The notes under the pieces are model-generated. The model made no database searches and was not told where the DNA came from. It saw only the letters and a list, made by a program, of their open reading frames with translations. The translations under genes and the position numbers were made by a program. A stretch of DNA of 63,145 nucleotides from CAYNJY01 sp964397755 (GTDB lineage Bacteria > Patescibacteriota > Microgenomatia > UBA10105 > UBA927), in contig CAYNJY010000006.1 in assembly GCA_964397755.1 (NCBI GenBank), positions 1-63,145 of the forward strand, in the 5' to 3' direction. This document shows positions 49,531 to 57,452 of this stretch, piece after piece. Numbering within the stretch: position 1 is the stretch's first letter; the number at the start of each line of letters is the position of its first letter.

Positions 49531-50403
49531 TTACGTTCCTCTTAACTTTTGATACCAATCCGCAACGACAGCATTTCTACCACTTTTTTTTGCCTGGTAT
49601 AAGTTTGCGTCTGCTCTTTGATACACTGCCTCTAGTTGTGCCTGTTCCGTGAGTTTGCTCTCTCCTGTGTCGTCGCCTATAACAGCTATTCCAAAACTTG
49701 CGGTGATAGGTTCACTAAACTGAGCTCTAGTTCTTTGCGATAATTGTTTCTGCATATCTGACTCAATGGCCTTTCGCATTTCTTCAACGCGTTGAACCAC
49801 TGTTGTTTGCCAGTCTCCGCCGCTGGCCTCGACACCGGGGAGTACAAGCGCAAACTCTTCACCACCAAATCGCGCCACCATATCGTATCCGCGGCTCTTC
49901 TCACGAAGCATTATAACCAGTCCTCGAAGCACTTCGTCGCCTAGTGGATGACCATATGTATCGTTAATTTTTTTAAAATTATCGATATCCAAAAGTACAA
50001 CAACATCTACTGCTCCGGGTCGTCGATGTTTTATAAGGTTTAAGATAAAGGAGTCGAGTGCTCGTCTATTAAACGCACCGGTAAGTCCATCTGTAGCTGC
50101 TTCCTTCTGTAAAAAGAAAACTTCTTTCGAACGATCAATGGCTTCCGCTAGCGAAAGTGTACGAATTTTATCAAGACCCTTACCTCTCGTTGCTGGTAAC
50201 TCTAATAATTCAGGGATTCGTTCGCGCAGGGTGCCGTAATGTCTTGCCACAAGGTACCAAAAATGCTCATCTTTTCTCAGGTGTGGCGCAATATGAATTT
50301 TGCAATCTTCGGCTAGCCTCGGCAACAAGTTTATCAATCGATCGACTGTTGGCTGTGTCATAGGACGCGCTTCTAGTTTCAATACACTTGTGGTTTCTGA
50401 CAT
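49531..50403 (-). CDS. Soluble GGDEF diguanylate cyclase
   Basis: The 290-residue protein has an N-terminal helical region of about 100 residues with no membrane helix, then a GGDEF domain (101-285). The active-site motif is GGEEF (180-184), the inhibitory site RGYD lies exactly 5 residues before it, and the substrate/metal phrases DGLTGAFNRRALD and VVLLDIDNFKKINDTYGHPLGDEVLR are intact. It should make c-di-GMP and be product-inhibited. No PilZ or EAL protein is in the window. Its stop is 3 bases before dnaE, so the two are cotranscribed. The sensory input at the N-terminus is unknown. Confidence 0.92.
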   Translation of the reverse strand: MSETTSVLKLEARPMTQPTVDRLINLLPRLAEDCKIHIAPHLRKDEHFWYLVARHYGTLRERIPELLELPATRGKGLDKIRTLSLAEAIDRSKEVFFLQKEAATDGLTGAFNRRALDSFILNLIKHRRPGAVDVVVLLDIDNFKKINDTYGHPLGDEVLRGLVIMLREKSRGYDMVARFGGEEFALVLPGVEASGGDWQTTVVQRVEEMRKAIESDMQKQLSQRTRAQFSEPITASFGIAVIGDDTGESKLTEQAQLEAVYQRADANLYQAKKSGRNAVVADWYQKLRGT

Positions 50404-50417
50404 ATTCTCTGCTTTTC

Positions 50418-50428
50418 ACCCGACGGGT
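50418..50428. repeat. Palindrome ACCCGACGGGT
   Basis: The 11 bases are identical to the core of the palindrome at 864-878. Here it lies in the 60-base gap between gatB and the GGDEF gene, next to a doubled GGTATAAA on the minus strand that may be a promoter. Confidence 0.3.
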
Positions 50429-50463
50429 AAGTTTTTATACCGCCTTTATACCTGAAAGGTGAT

Positions 50464-51849
50464 TTAGATTCGCACCCCTTCTTTTCTCTGTTTAAGAACT
50501 CCCATAATTCTCTTTTTCGCTTCCTCAGCCGAGCATTTTCCTTTCGTCTCTTTCATGACGTGCCCCACGAGAAACATGAGTGCTTGTTCTTTACCCTTCT
50601 TGTAGTCTTCCACTGCTTTGGGATTCTCCGCAAGGACGTGTTTGATCGTTTTCTCTAGCTCTTCACTAGATACAGAACGTGTCTGGGTTGATCGAGATAT
50701 CTGATCAACCAGTTGCGCTGGCGAGACGGCGCCCATGTCTACCTTCTTATTGATGAGCCAATTGGCTAACGCCTTCGACGTGAGTGATGCGTGAATGGGT
50801 TGATGCGTGAATGCGTCAAGGCAAGACTCAAAATATTTTGCTCTCTCACGCGTTTCCACAAGTATCGTCGCGTCATACTCACTCAACCCGTATTCCTTTA
50901 TAAATCGTTCTTTTTTCGCCTCCGGCAGTTCACCTATTTGAGATTTGAGATTCAAGATTTGAGATTCCTCCCATCTCATGGGAGGAATGTCCGGCTCCGG
51001 GAAGTAGCGGTAGTCGTGCGCCTCCTCTTTCTCCCGTTGCGCGACGGTTATTCCTTTTGCCTCCACAAACCCCCGCGTCTGTTGAGTTGGTTCTTCTCTT
51101 CGTTCAAGCATTTCCCTCTGCCGCTCAATCTCGTATTCAATGGCTTTCCTTGCAAACTTAAACGAGTTAATGTTCTTTATCTCCACTCGGTATTGAGGAA
51201 GTTTGTTTTCGTTTGCTATTTGGGATTTGCGCATTGATACCGAAGGTTCAATGCGCATGCTCCCCTTTTCCATATCCGCGTCAGAAATGTCAAGGTACCG
51301 GACGATCAGTTGAAGCTTTTTAACGAAAATATCTGCCTCCTCTACGGAACGAAAATCCGGCTCGGTCACAATCTCCACCAGCGGCACGCCCGAACGGTTA
51401 CAGTCAACCAGCGTCACTTTTTTTCCATCGACCGTGGTATGCAGGAGCTTCCCCGTATCCTCTTCCAAATGCACGCGCCGGATGCGCACCGTTTTTTCTT
51501 CAACTTTGAACTTTGAACCTTGAACTTTGAACTTAAACTTGCCCTCTTGGGCGAACGGCATATCGTATTGGCTTATCTGGAATCCTTTGGGAAGATCCGG
51601 GTAGAAGTAATGTTTGCGGTCAAACTTGGAAAGCGGCGGAATCTTGCATCCGAGAGCCAATCCCAACATGATCGTCCACTCCACGGCTGTTTTATTCGGT
51701 ACTGGTAGGGCACCCGGAAGCCCCAAACACACCGGACACGTAATCGTATTGGGCTCTCTCCCAAAATGATCCGCCGGACAGCCACAAAACATTTTGGAGG
51801 CAGTCTTAAGCTCGACGTGTATCTCAAGACCGATGACCGGTTCGTACAT
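50464..51849 (-). CDS. gatB: Asp/Glu-tRNA amidotransferase subunit B, with three in-frame micro-repeats
   Basis: The 461-residue GatB has the family start YEPVIGLEIHVELKTASKMFCGCP and the zinc cysteines in CPVCLGLPGALPV. The kinase-like core DCNRSGVPLVEIVTEPD is intact, and a C-terminal YqeY-like domain has LANWLINKKVDMG. It phosphorylates the mischarged Glu-tRNA. Three loops are replaced by sequence from short tandem repeats: residues 104-118 (KFKFKVQGSKFKVEE), 206-217 (SMRKSQIANENK) and 294-306 (EESQILNLKSQI). Core motifs are untouched. It lies 9 bases after gatA. Confidence 0.95.
   Translation of the reverse strand: MYEPVIGLEIHVELKTASKMFCGCPADHFGREPNTITCPVCLGLPGALPVPNKTAVEWTIMLGLALGCKIPPLSKFDRKHYFYPDLPKGFQISQYDMPFAQEGKFKFKVQGSKFKVEEKTVRIRRVHLEEDTGKLLHTTVDGKKVTLVDCNRSGVPLVEIVTEPDFRSVEEADIFVKKLQLIVRYLDISDADMEKGSMRIEPSVSMRKSQIANENKLPQYRVEIKNINSFKFARKAIEYEIERQREMLERREEPTQQTRGFVEAKGITVAQREKEEAHDYRYFPEPDIPPMRWEESQILNLKSQIGELPEAKKERFIKEYGLSEYDATILVETRERAKYFESCLDAFTHQPIHASLTSKALANWLINKKVDMGAVSPAQLVDQISRSTQTRSVSSEELEKTIKHVLAENPKAVEDYKKGKEQALMFLVGHVMKETKGKCSAEEAKKRIMGVLKQRKEGVRI
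50936..50970. repeat. Heptad micro-repeat in gatB (site 3)
   Basis: Five consecutive 7-base units: ATTTGAG, ATTTGAG, ATTCAAG, ATTTGAG, ATTCCTC. They encode ESQILNLKSQI in gatB. A palindrome CCTCCCAT-CTC-ATGGGAGG overlaps the right edge. Confidence 0.85.
51204..51238. repeat. Heptad micro-repeat in gatB (site 2, degenerate)
   Basis: Units GTTTGCT, ATTTGGG, ATTTGCG and CATTGAT follow GTTTGTTTTC. They encode the segment MRKSQIANENK, where other GatB proteins have a different loop. Confidence 0.6.
51502..51540. repeat. Heptad micro-repeat in gatB (site 1)
   Basis: Five units of 7 bases: AACTTTG, AACTTTG, AACCTTG, AACTTTG, AACTTAA. They encode KFKFKVQGSKFKV. Because 7 is not a multiple of 3, the unit is read in all frames in turn. 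Confidence 0.88.
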
Positions 51850-51858
51850 AGAGACAAA

Positions 51859-53277
51859 TTAACCATTATTTACCCAACTATTCCACTCGGTCGCCTGCTC
51901 AAAGGCATAGGCTACTCGAAGCATCTTTTCTTCCTGCCATTGGTTAGTCACGATATTAAGCCCCAAATAAAGGTTGGTGGCAGGATCTCGCCAGCACGGT
52001 ACGCTTATCCCTGGCATACCGGTAATAGAGGTCGGTTCAAGGAGCATATCTTCAAGTTCGCCAAACATCGGATTATCCTTGGAGGCACCCTGCGGCAAGG
52101 CGTAGCCAGGTGAGGTCGGAGAGACAAGGACATCATAGCGAGAGAACAAATCCGCAAAATTCTGCACATAGAGACTTCGCACTTGTTGCGCCCGAACGTA
52201 ATACTTATCGGCGTAGCCGCGGGTTAAGGTGAATGTCCCAAGCATGATCCGGCGTTTAGCCTCGGCACCAAAGTATGAGCGATCGTGGCCGTAACGAATC
52301 CCGTCGTAGCGGGCGAGGTTGCTACTCACTTCCGAGCGTTGGACGACAGTGTAGACAGATATAGCATAATCAGGCGTGAGTATTTTCCCGGGTTTGAGTT
52401 GATCGGACAAACCGACTTTCTCAACCTTCGCGCCAATATCCTCAAGGACATGAGCAGACGTGGTCACCGCAGTATCCACTACTGTGCTTTTAAGTTTTGG
52501 GTGATCAAGGTAACAGACGCCAACACGCAGTCCTTTGACTCCTCGACTAATATCCGTGGTGAAATCAAGAACAGGTCGCGCTGTTGTCGTTGCGTCATAC
52601 GGATCCTGACCGGCAAGGCAATTGAGAAGAAGCGCGCAGTCGCGAACGGTTTTACCCATGGGGCCGGGACTGTCAAGCGATGAGCCCATGGCGACAATGC
52701 CATAGCGGCTCACACGACCATACGTTGGTTTAAGACCGACAATGCCGCACCACGCTGCTGGCTGACGAATTGAACCTGCTGTTTCCGATCCAATCGCTGC
52801 CAAACACATGTCCGCGGCCACCGCTGCGGCTGAACCGCCAGAGGAACCTCCCGGCAAATGCGCCGGATTTCTGGGATTTTTTGTCGGGCCGAAGTCACTC
52901 GCCTCGGTGCTTGAGCCGTGCGCCCACGCATCCATATTGGTTTTCCCGACGACAACACCGCCTGCCTCCTTGAGCCTCTCTGTTACCGTCGATTCGTAAG
53001 GTGGCGTAAACCCGTCAAGAACTTTAGCCGAGGCGGTAGTCACTAAATCCCTGGTCAGGAAGTTATCTTTGACCGCAATCGGGGCGCCGGCAAGCAGTTT
53101 GTCAAGGCATTTTTCCGCCTTGACCACCGCTTCATTATCAAGGGCAAGGTAAACGTTCAGCTTGCCATTCTGATCGGCGATACCCTCATGGACATCGCGG
53201 TAGAGTTCGGCATGAGAAATCTCCTTTTTTCGAAGTTTCTCAATAGCCTCAACAAGCGTTAGCTTATTTAGCTTCAT
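51859..53277 (-). CDS. gatA: Asp/Glu-tRNA amidotransferase subunit A
   Basis: The protein of about 472 residues is the amidase that releases ammonia from glutamine for GatB. The Ser-cisSer-Lys triad is visible: Lys in PIAVKDNFLTRDL, Ser in LPGGSSGGSAAAVAAD, and the nucleophile Ser in AIGSETAGSIRQPAAWCGIVG. The C-terminus has SPTSPGYALPQGA and the GMPGISVPC region. The ATG at 53277 (MKLNKLTLVEAIEKL) is 7 bases after the gatC stop; an upstream in-frame start would overlap gatC. The length is standard. Confidence 0.96.
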   Translation of the reverse strand: MKLNKLTLVEAIEKLRKKEISHAELYRDVHEGIADQNGKLNVYLALDNEAVVKAEKCLDKLLAGAPIAVKDNFLTRDLVTTASAKVLDGFTPPYESTVTERLKEAGGVVVGKTNMDAWAHGSSTEASDFGPTKNPRNPAHLPGGSSGGSAAAVAADMCLAAIGSETAGSIRQPAAWCGIVGLKPTYGRVSRYGIVAMGSSLDSPGPMGKTVRDCALLLNCLAGQDPYDATTTARPVLDFTTDISRGVKGLRVGVCYLDHPKLKSTVVDTAVTTSAHVLEDIGAKVEKVGLSDQLKPGKILTPDYAISVYTVVQRSEVSSNLARYDGIRYGHDRSYFGAEAKRRIMLGTFTLTRGYADKYYVRAQQVRSLYVQNFADLFSRYDVLVSPTSPGYALPQGASKDNPMFGELEDMLLEPTSITGMPGISVPCWRDPATNLYLGLNIVTNQWQEEKMLRVAYAFEQATEWNSWVNNG

Positions 53278-53284
53278 AGTTTTT

Positions 53285-53593
53285 TTACTTTTCTTCAATA
53301 ACCTGACCAACGACAAAGAAGCCATTATGGACGGACTTTGCGTTCTTGAGTGCCTCCTCCTGCGTAAACACGCGTTCTACCTCCACCTCGTCCTTCCGAA
53401 ACACATTTTCAAACCCAGTCACCTGATGCGTCGGTTCAACCCCTTTTACATTGACCGTAAAGAGCTGATCAACAACTTTCATCGTGGTGTTAAAGCCATC
53501 GGCGAGCCTCTTCTTTTCCTCATCCGTAACGGGAATATTCGCGAGTGAAGCAACATGCTGGACGTCCTGTGGAGTAAACTTCGTGCCTTTCAT
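53285..53593 (-). CDS. gatC: Asp/Glu-tRNA amidotransferase subunit C
   Basis: The 102-residue GatC wraps around the GatA-GatB interface. Features: FTPQDVQHVASLANIPVTDEEKKRLADGFNTTMKVVDQLFTVNVKGVEPTHQVTG (helix-helix-PTHQ pattern, here in short form) and FRKDEV. The ATG at 53593 follows the HAD gene by 21 bases. gatC-gatA-gatB are consecutive on the minus strand, so the full GatCAB enzyme is encoded. Confidence 0.93.
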   Translation of the reverse strand: MKGTKFTPQDVQHVASLANIPVTDEEKKRLADGFNTTMKVVDQLFTVNVKGVEPTHQVTGFENVFRKDEVEVERVFTQEEALKNAKSVHNGFFVVGQVIEEK

Positions 53594-53614
53594 AAAGTCA
53601 TTATAACGCAACAA

Positions 53615-54238
53615 CTACCGTGGGGGAACTGGAGAGGACAGAAGGTTACGTATCTTTTGCAACGACTGATCAATACGCTTTTTATCGAATACAACACCAT
53701 CCCAGCCTAATGCTCGGGCTGCTTCGACGTTTTCCTCCCTGTCGTCTATGAGAAATATCTCTTCATGGGTAACCTTTGCCAGTCGTTGGGCAATACGAAA
53801 AATCTCTGGTTCGGGCTTGATGACACCAAAGCGACACGATTCGATAACCGTTGTCCAGTGAATGTTCGGAATCTGACCCTTCTGGAGCGCTTTCTCGAAT
53901 ACGCCATGCTCTATGTTGGAGATGACACCAACCGGCATCTGTTGGGAGATACGTCGAACAAAGTCATGCACGTCAGGTACCGGCTCGAAAAAATCTGTCC
54001 ACAATTCGCCTATTGACCTTGCTTTATGGTGGAGGTCCAAATGACGCTTTAGCATTCGGGCGTACTCTGTAGGGTGTATCGTCCCCCGACAGGCCTCCAT
54101 CCAGTGACTGTCAAAAAACCGTTTTACTTCTTTTGGCGTCTTCTTGGCGTACTGGGCTAGCTTTCTCACGGCCGCATCGACGTCTATGATGACACGCCCA
54201 AGGTCAAAATAGACAAATCTAATCTGCTTTCGCTTCAT
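53615..54238 (-). CDS. HAD-superfamily hydrolase
   Basis: The 207-residue HAD phosphatase is of the YihX-like type. Motif I is FVYFDLGRVIIDVD, motif II is VGVISNIEHG, motif III has Lys in GVIKPEPEIF, and motif IV is FLIDDREENVEAARALGW. The helical cap lies between residues about 20 and 85. Relatives dephosphorylate sugar phosphates or nucleotides; the substrate is unknown. The ATG at 54238 (MKRKQIRFVYF) is preferred to an ORF start that would overlap gatD. Confidence 0.88.
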   Translation of the reverse strand: MKRKQIRFVYFDLGRVIIDVDAAVRKLAQYAKKTPKEVKRFFDSHWMEACRGTIHPTEYARMLKRHLDLHHKARSIGELWTDFFEPVPDVHDFVRRISQQMPVGVISNIEHGVFEKALQKGQIPNIHWTTVIESCRFGVIKPEPEIFRIAQRLAKVTHEEIFLIDDREENVEAARALGWDGVVFDKKRIDQSLQKIRNLLSSPVPPR

Positions 54239-54272
54239 GAGTTTAGCTTTACACTTTCCAAGTGTAATAGGT

Positions 54273-55046
54273 TTACACATGTAACCTTTTTTCTATAAAC
54301 GCACGTGCGGAGGTCTCAAGGGCATCATCGAGTGGATGTAGGTGGATGTCGTGTGTACGATATTTTATGCGTAGAGACATTTGAATCAGCCAGTCAGCGA
54401 TGTGCGGGTTTTTAGGTAGGAGCGGCCCGTGGAAGTAGCTGCCGATTGAGTTTTTATAGATCGCCCCCTCCATGCCATCTTCACCGTTATTCCCATGTCC
54501 CTTGATGACTTTTGCCAGTGGCTTCATTTTCGACCCCAGATACGTCCGTCCGCCATGGTTTTCGAATCCTACAATGGTTTTTCTTGTCCATGAACCATGA
54601 ACCATGAACCATGAACTCAACTCAGCAACGACGTTCCCGATGAGTCTTTTCGCCTGATCACCAGGATGTTCAGTGTAAAGGTCAAATATGGACGCCCCTT
54701 GCAAGGGGTCCCCTTGATACGGCTTGTAATAGTGGCCCACAAACTGGTACGCCGCGCAGACAAACAAAGCCGGCGTTCCCGCCTCCACCATTTCCTTTAC
54801 CACTGGGCCTTTTTTCTTGAGAAAATCTTCTGCCGCAATCTTCTGCTGCCGATCCTGCGCCCCGCCCATGAAAAGAAGATCGCAAGATGTAAGATGTAAG
54901 AGTGGAGTTTCTAAAGTAATAGGAACGATTTCTGCGTCGATCCCACGCCACTCACAGCGCTTCTGAAGAACAATGACGTTGCCCCTGTCGCCATAGGTAC
55001 TCATCAAGTCTGGGTATAGCCAAGCAATCCGTAATAGAAGGTTCAT
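54273..55046 (-). CDS. gatD: Lipid II isoglutaminyl synthase, glutaminase subunit GatD
   Basis: The 257-residue class I glutamine amidotransferase of the CobB/CobQ type pairs with MurT to amidate the D-Glu of lipid II. It has YPDLMSTYGDRGNVIVLQKR, LLFMGGAQDRQQKI, the nucleophile Cys97 in ALFVCAAYQFVGHYY and the catalytic His in GSYFHGPLLPKNP. Residues 143-153 (LSSWFMVHGSW) come from four exact 7-base repeats. A second short repeat underlies residues about 48-54. It is 13 bases after murT. Confidence 0.93.
   Translation of the reverse strand: MNLLLRIAWLYPDLMSTYGDRGNVIVLQKRCEWRGIDAEIVPITLETPLLHLTSCDLLFMGGAQDRQQKIAAEDFLKKKGPVVKEMVEAGTPALFVCAAYQFVGHYYKPYQGDPLQGASIFDLYTEHPGDQAKRLIGNVVAELSSWFMVHGSWTRKTIVGFENHGGRTYLGSKMKPLAKVIKGHGNNGEDGMEGAIYKNSIGSYFHGPLLPKNPHIADWLIQMSLRIKYRTHDIHLHPLDDALETSARAFIEKRLHV
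54588..54615. repeat. Perfect heptad micro-repeat in gatD
   Basis: CCATGAA four times without a mismatch, read on the minus strand as WFMVHGS. It is the cleanest of the micro-repeats and probably the youngest. Confidence 0.9.
54883..54903. repeat. Short heptad repeat in gatD (second site)
   Basis: CAAGATG, TAAGATG and TAAGAGT encode LLHLTSC just before the conserved DLLFMGG strand. Confidence 0.5.
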
Positions 55047-55059
55047 AAATTTCTACTCT

Positions 55060-56397
55060 TTAAAGTATTTTCCTTCCTATAAGAATTTTGCGAACCTCAA
55101 GCATCGCCGAATACGTGGGTAGGATATATACGTGTGTATCTCTATCAAGGCCGACGCCAAAAGAAATGGCATCCTCAATTTTCTCATACACAAGAATTGG
55201 CGTCTCAGGTTCGCTCACGGCTCCTTTTGGTAGCGTTCGTTTAGGCCTTGCGTACTTTATGCGAAGTGCCATATCGTAGCAACGATCGCCGCTTACGATA
55301 ACAGTTACCCACGCCGGAATCATTTCAAAGTCCACGTCCCAAATCCAGGAAACGTCCCGGCCGTCGGGAATCCTGTCGTTTAGAACAACAAGGAGCACCC
55401 TTGCTCCCATCTCAATGACCGTCCGAAGCGATGCATTGAACCCTGCAGGATTTTTCGATAGAAGGATGCGAACCTTCTTGCCGTTGACCACAAACTCTTC
55501 TTGTCTACCGAAGGCCGGAATAAAGGAATTAAGCGCTCGCCGGATGAGTTGATCGTTAATTCCCAGTGTCTTGCCGACGCTGACCGCGGCAAGAGTATTG
55601 TACTGGTTGTAAAGACCCGGAAGAGAAGATGTCCAAGATGACATGTCCGGTTTGGGTCGTTTCTCACCACAGCGCTCGCAGCGCCACATTCCAAGATGGG
55701 AATAATAAATTCCATCGTACGTCAACCGTCCTGCGCAATGAAGGCAAAAGGTTGAGTCTGTCGCGTGCTCCACTCCCTCAAGAAAACGTTTTCGGTCGTT
55801 TAGTCCGAAGTAGTACGCTCTTCTCTTCATCGCTTTTCCCAGATGCGCCACCTGCGGATCGTCAGCATTAAGGATAACCTTTGTGTCCCCCGGAAGCTTC
55901 CGTAAGGCGCTTTCCCACTTTTCCGCTATCACATCCACCTCCCCGTACCGATCGAGCTGATCCCGAAATAAATTAAGTAATACTACTACAACGTTTAACT
56001 TTAAAAACTTTATGAACTTTAAAACTATTGGCAGTGTGTTCTCATCAACTTCAAAAACTCCCCAGTCTGCTTTGATATTCCCGTTCCATCTCGCCTCATT
56101 AATGAAGACCGAAACTATACCATTGAGGAGATTAGCCCCGCTCGCGTTGTGAATTATTTTGTCTCCTTGAGCTTCAAGGATATTCTTTATCATCAAGGAT
56201 GTCGTCGTTTTCCCGTTAGTACCGGCAATGAGGATGATTCCCTGTCGAAACTCTTTAGTAAGCTCTCGAGCAATACCCGGCCGCAAGGCAAGCGCAATTT
56301 CTCCCGGCCACGTAGCCCCAGCGCCTATATTGAGTCGTCGACTCATTGCACCAATACACTTACAACCTATTACTATCAGGCGCTCAATACCACTCAT
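55060..56397 (-). CDS. murT: Lipid II isoglutaminyl synthase, MurT subunit
   Basis: The 445-residue Mur-ligase-like ATPase has the P-loop IILIAGTNGKTTTSLMIKNIL, FEVDEN, LNLFRDQLDRYGEVD, and ILNADDPQVAHLGK. A four-cysteine zinc ribbon CLHCAGRL...CERCGEK is diagnostic of MurT. The C-terminal DUF1727-like domain contains LSKNPAGFNASL. With GatD it amidates lipid II, so a peptidoglycan wall with amidated stem peptide is implied. The segment VLKFIKFLKLNV arises from a 9-base repeat. The ATG at 56397 is preferred over a TTG at 56412; GAGG lies 9 bases upstream. Confidence 0.95.
   Translation of the reverse strand: MSGIERLIVIGCKCIGAMSRRLNIGAGATWPGEIALALRPGIARELTKEFRQGIILIAGTNGKTTTSLMIKNILEAQGDKIIHNASGANLLNGIVSVFINEARWNGNIKADWGVFEVDENTLPIVLKFIKFLKLNVVVVLLNLFRDQLDRYGEVDVIAEKWESALRKLPGDTKVILNADDPQVAHLGKAMKRRAYYFGLNDRKRFLEGVEHATDSTFCLHCAGRLTYDGIYYSHLGMWRCERCGEKRPKPDMSSWTSSLPGLYNQYNTLAAVSVGKTLGINDQLIRRALNSFIPAFGRQEEFVVNGKKVRILLSKNPAGFNASLRTVIEMGARVLLVVLNDRIPDGRDVSWIWDVDFEMIPAWVTVIVSGDRCYDMALRIKYARPKRTLPKGAVSEPETPILVYEKIEDAISFGVGLDRDTHVYILPTYSAMLEVRKILIGRKIL
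55990..56030. repeat. 9-base micro-repeat in murT
   Basis: Units TTTAACTTT, AAAAACTTT, ATGAACTTT and AAAACTATT encode VLK-FIK-FLK-LNV. Unlike the 7- and 8-base families the period keeps frame, giving a 3-residue protein repeat. Confidence 0.65.
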
Positions 56398-56410
56398 ACG
56401 AAGATCCCTC

Positions 56411-56442
56411 AATTAACCCTAATTATCCTGCAATTATCCTGC
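56411..56442 (-). promoter_or_regulatory. 11-base direct repeats upstream of murT
   Basis: On the minus strand GCAGGATAATT occurs twice in tandem (56421-56442), followed by AGGGTTAATT. The 11-base spacing is close to one DNA turn, so tandem protein-binding sites before the murT start are possible. The same AATTATCC also occurs at the palindrome 56467-56492. Confidence 0.4.
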
Positions 56443-56466
56443 GTGGAATAGTTAAAAGCAAACCAC

Positions 56467-56492
56467 CAATTATCCGCGGCCGCTGATAATTG
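56467..56492 (-). terminator. Palindrome downstream of htpX
   Basis: CAATTATC and GATAATTG are exact 8-base arms around CGCGGCCGCT, which is itself nearly palindromic. On the minus strand TTTGCTTTT follows a few bases later. It may terminate the polX-lemA-htpX transcript before murT. Confidence 0.4.
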
Positions 56493-56553
56493 TAGGTTTC
56501 CCGTTTAGTTCTTGGGGGAAAATAGGCAACACGAACTTCTATTACACCTTCTG

Positions 56554-57450
56554 TTACATTTCTCTAAGACGTTTGATGCGCTCTGCAATCGGTGGGTGGG
56601 TGTTGAAGATCGTAGCAAACCACGCGTGGAACTGTTTGTCTTTAAACGGATTGGTGATGTATAGGTGTGCGGTTGCGTTGGTCGCCGCCTCAAGAACCTC
56701 CCGGTCCTTACCGAGTTTCTCGAGTCCTCGCGCGAGCCCTTCGGGATAGCGTGTAAGGAAAGCACCCGATGCGTCAGCCAAAAACTCCCGCTTACGAGAA
56801 ATGGCTAGCTGCATGAGAGTGGCCATAATGGGCGTGAGTATAGCCAGAACAACGCCAATCAGAAGAAGTATCCCTTGTGCTCCCCGATCATCACGACTCC
56901 TCCCTTTGCCTCCGTACCATAGGCTACGCATAAACATGTCGGAGAGAAAAACGACCGTTCCTGCAAGCACTGCCACGACCGCAAGCAGTCGGGTATCAAA
57001 ATTTTTGATATGAGAGAGTTCATGGGCGATAACACCCTCCAGTTCTCGCCTCTCAAGCTTGGTAAGCAGGCCGGTCGTGGCGCAGACAACGGCGTGGGCT
57101 GGGTCCCGACCGGTCGCAAACGCATTCATTGCGGTGTCTTCAATGACATAGAGCCTGGGCTTAGGAAGGCCAGCGGCAATAGCTAGGTTTCCGGCAACGG
57201 TATAAAAGTCAAAATGAACTTTTCGACTTGCTGGTTTGGCACCGGACATGGCAAGGACGAGCTTATCGCCCCACCAATAACTGGCAAAACTGGAGATGAC
57301 CGAAAATATGACGGCAAACCACATCCAGGATGTCCCGTACCCAAGAGCCTGTCCCAACACGTAGGCAACGACAACAAACAGCGCCACAAACACCGCCATA
57401 ATGACATACGTCTTGGCTACATTGCCCTCAATGTGGGACTGGATGGACAT
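56554..57450 (-). CDS. htpX: HtpX-like membrane zinc metalloprotease
   Basis: The 298-residue M48 family protease has N-terminal membrane helices (about 15-60), the zinc motif GVIAHELSHIKNFDTR, two further helices (LLAVVAVLAGTVVFLSDMFM and GILLLIGVVLAILTPIMATL), and the downstream ligand region RKREFLADASGAFLTRYPEGLA. It degrades misfolded membrane proteins. The ATG at 57450 stands 2 bases after the lemA stop; the ORF extends upstream only into lemA. The lemA-htpX pair is a recurrent bacterial arrangement. Confidence 0.95.
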   Translation of the reverse strand: MSIQSHIEGNVAKTYVIMAVFVALFVVVAYVLGQALGYGTSWMWFAVIFSVISSFASYWWGDKLVLAMSGAKPASRKVHFDFYTVAGNLAIAAGLPKPRLYVIEDTAMNAFATGRDPAHAVVCATTGLLTKLERRELEGVIAHELSHIKNFDTRLLAVVAVLAGTVVFLSDMFMRSLWYGGKGRSRDDRGAQGILLLIGVVLAILTPIMATLMQLAISRKREFLADASGAFLTRYPEGLARGLEKLGKDREVLEAATNATAHLYITNPFKDKQFHAWFATIFNTHPPIAERIKRLREM

Positions 57451-57452
57451 AG

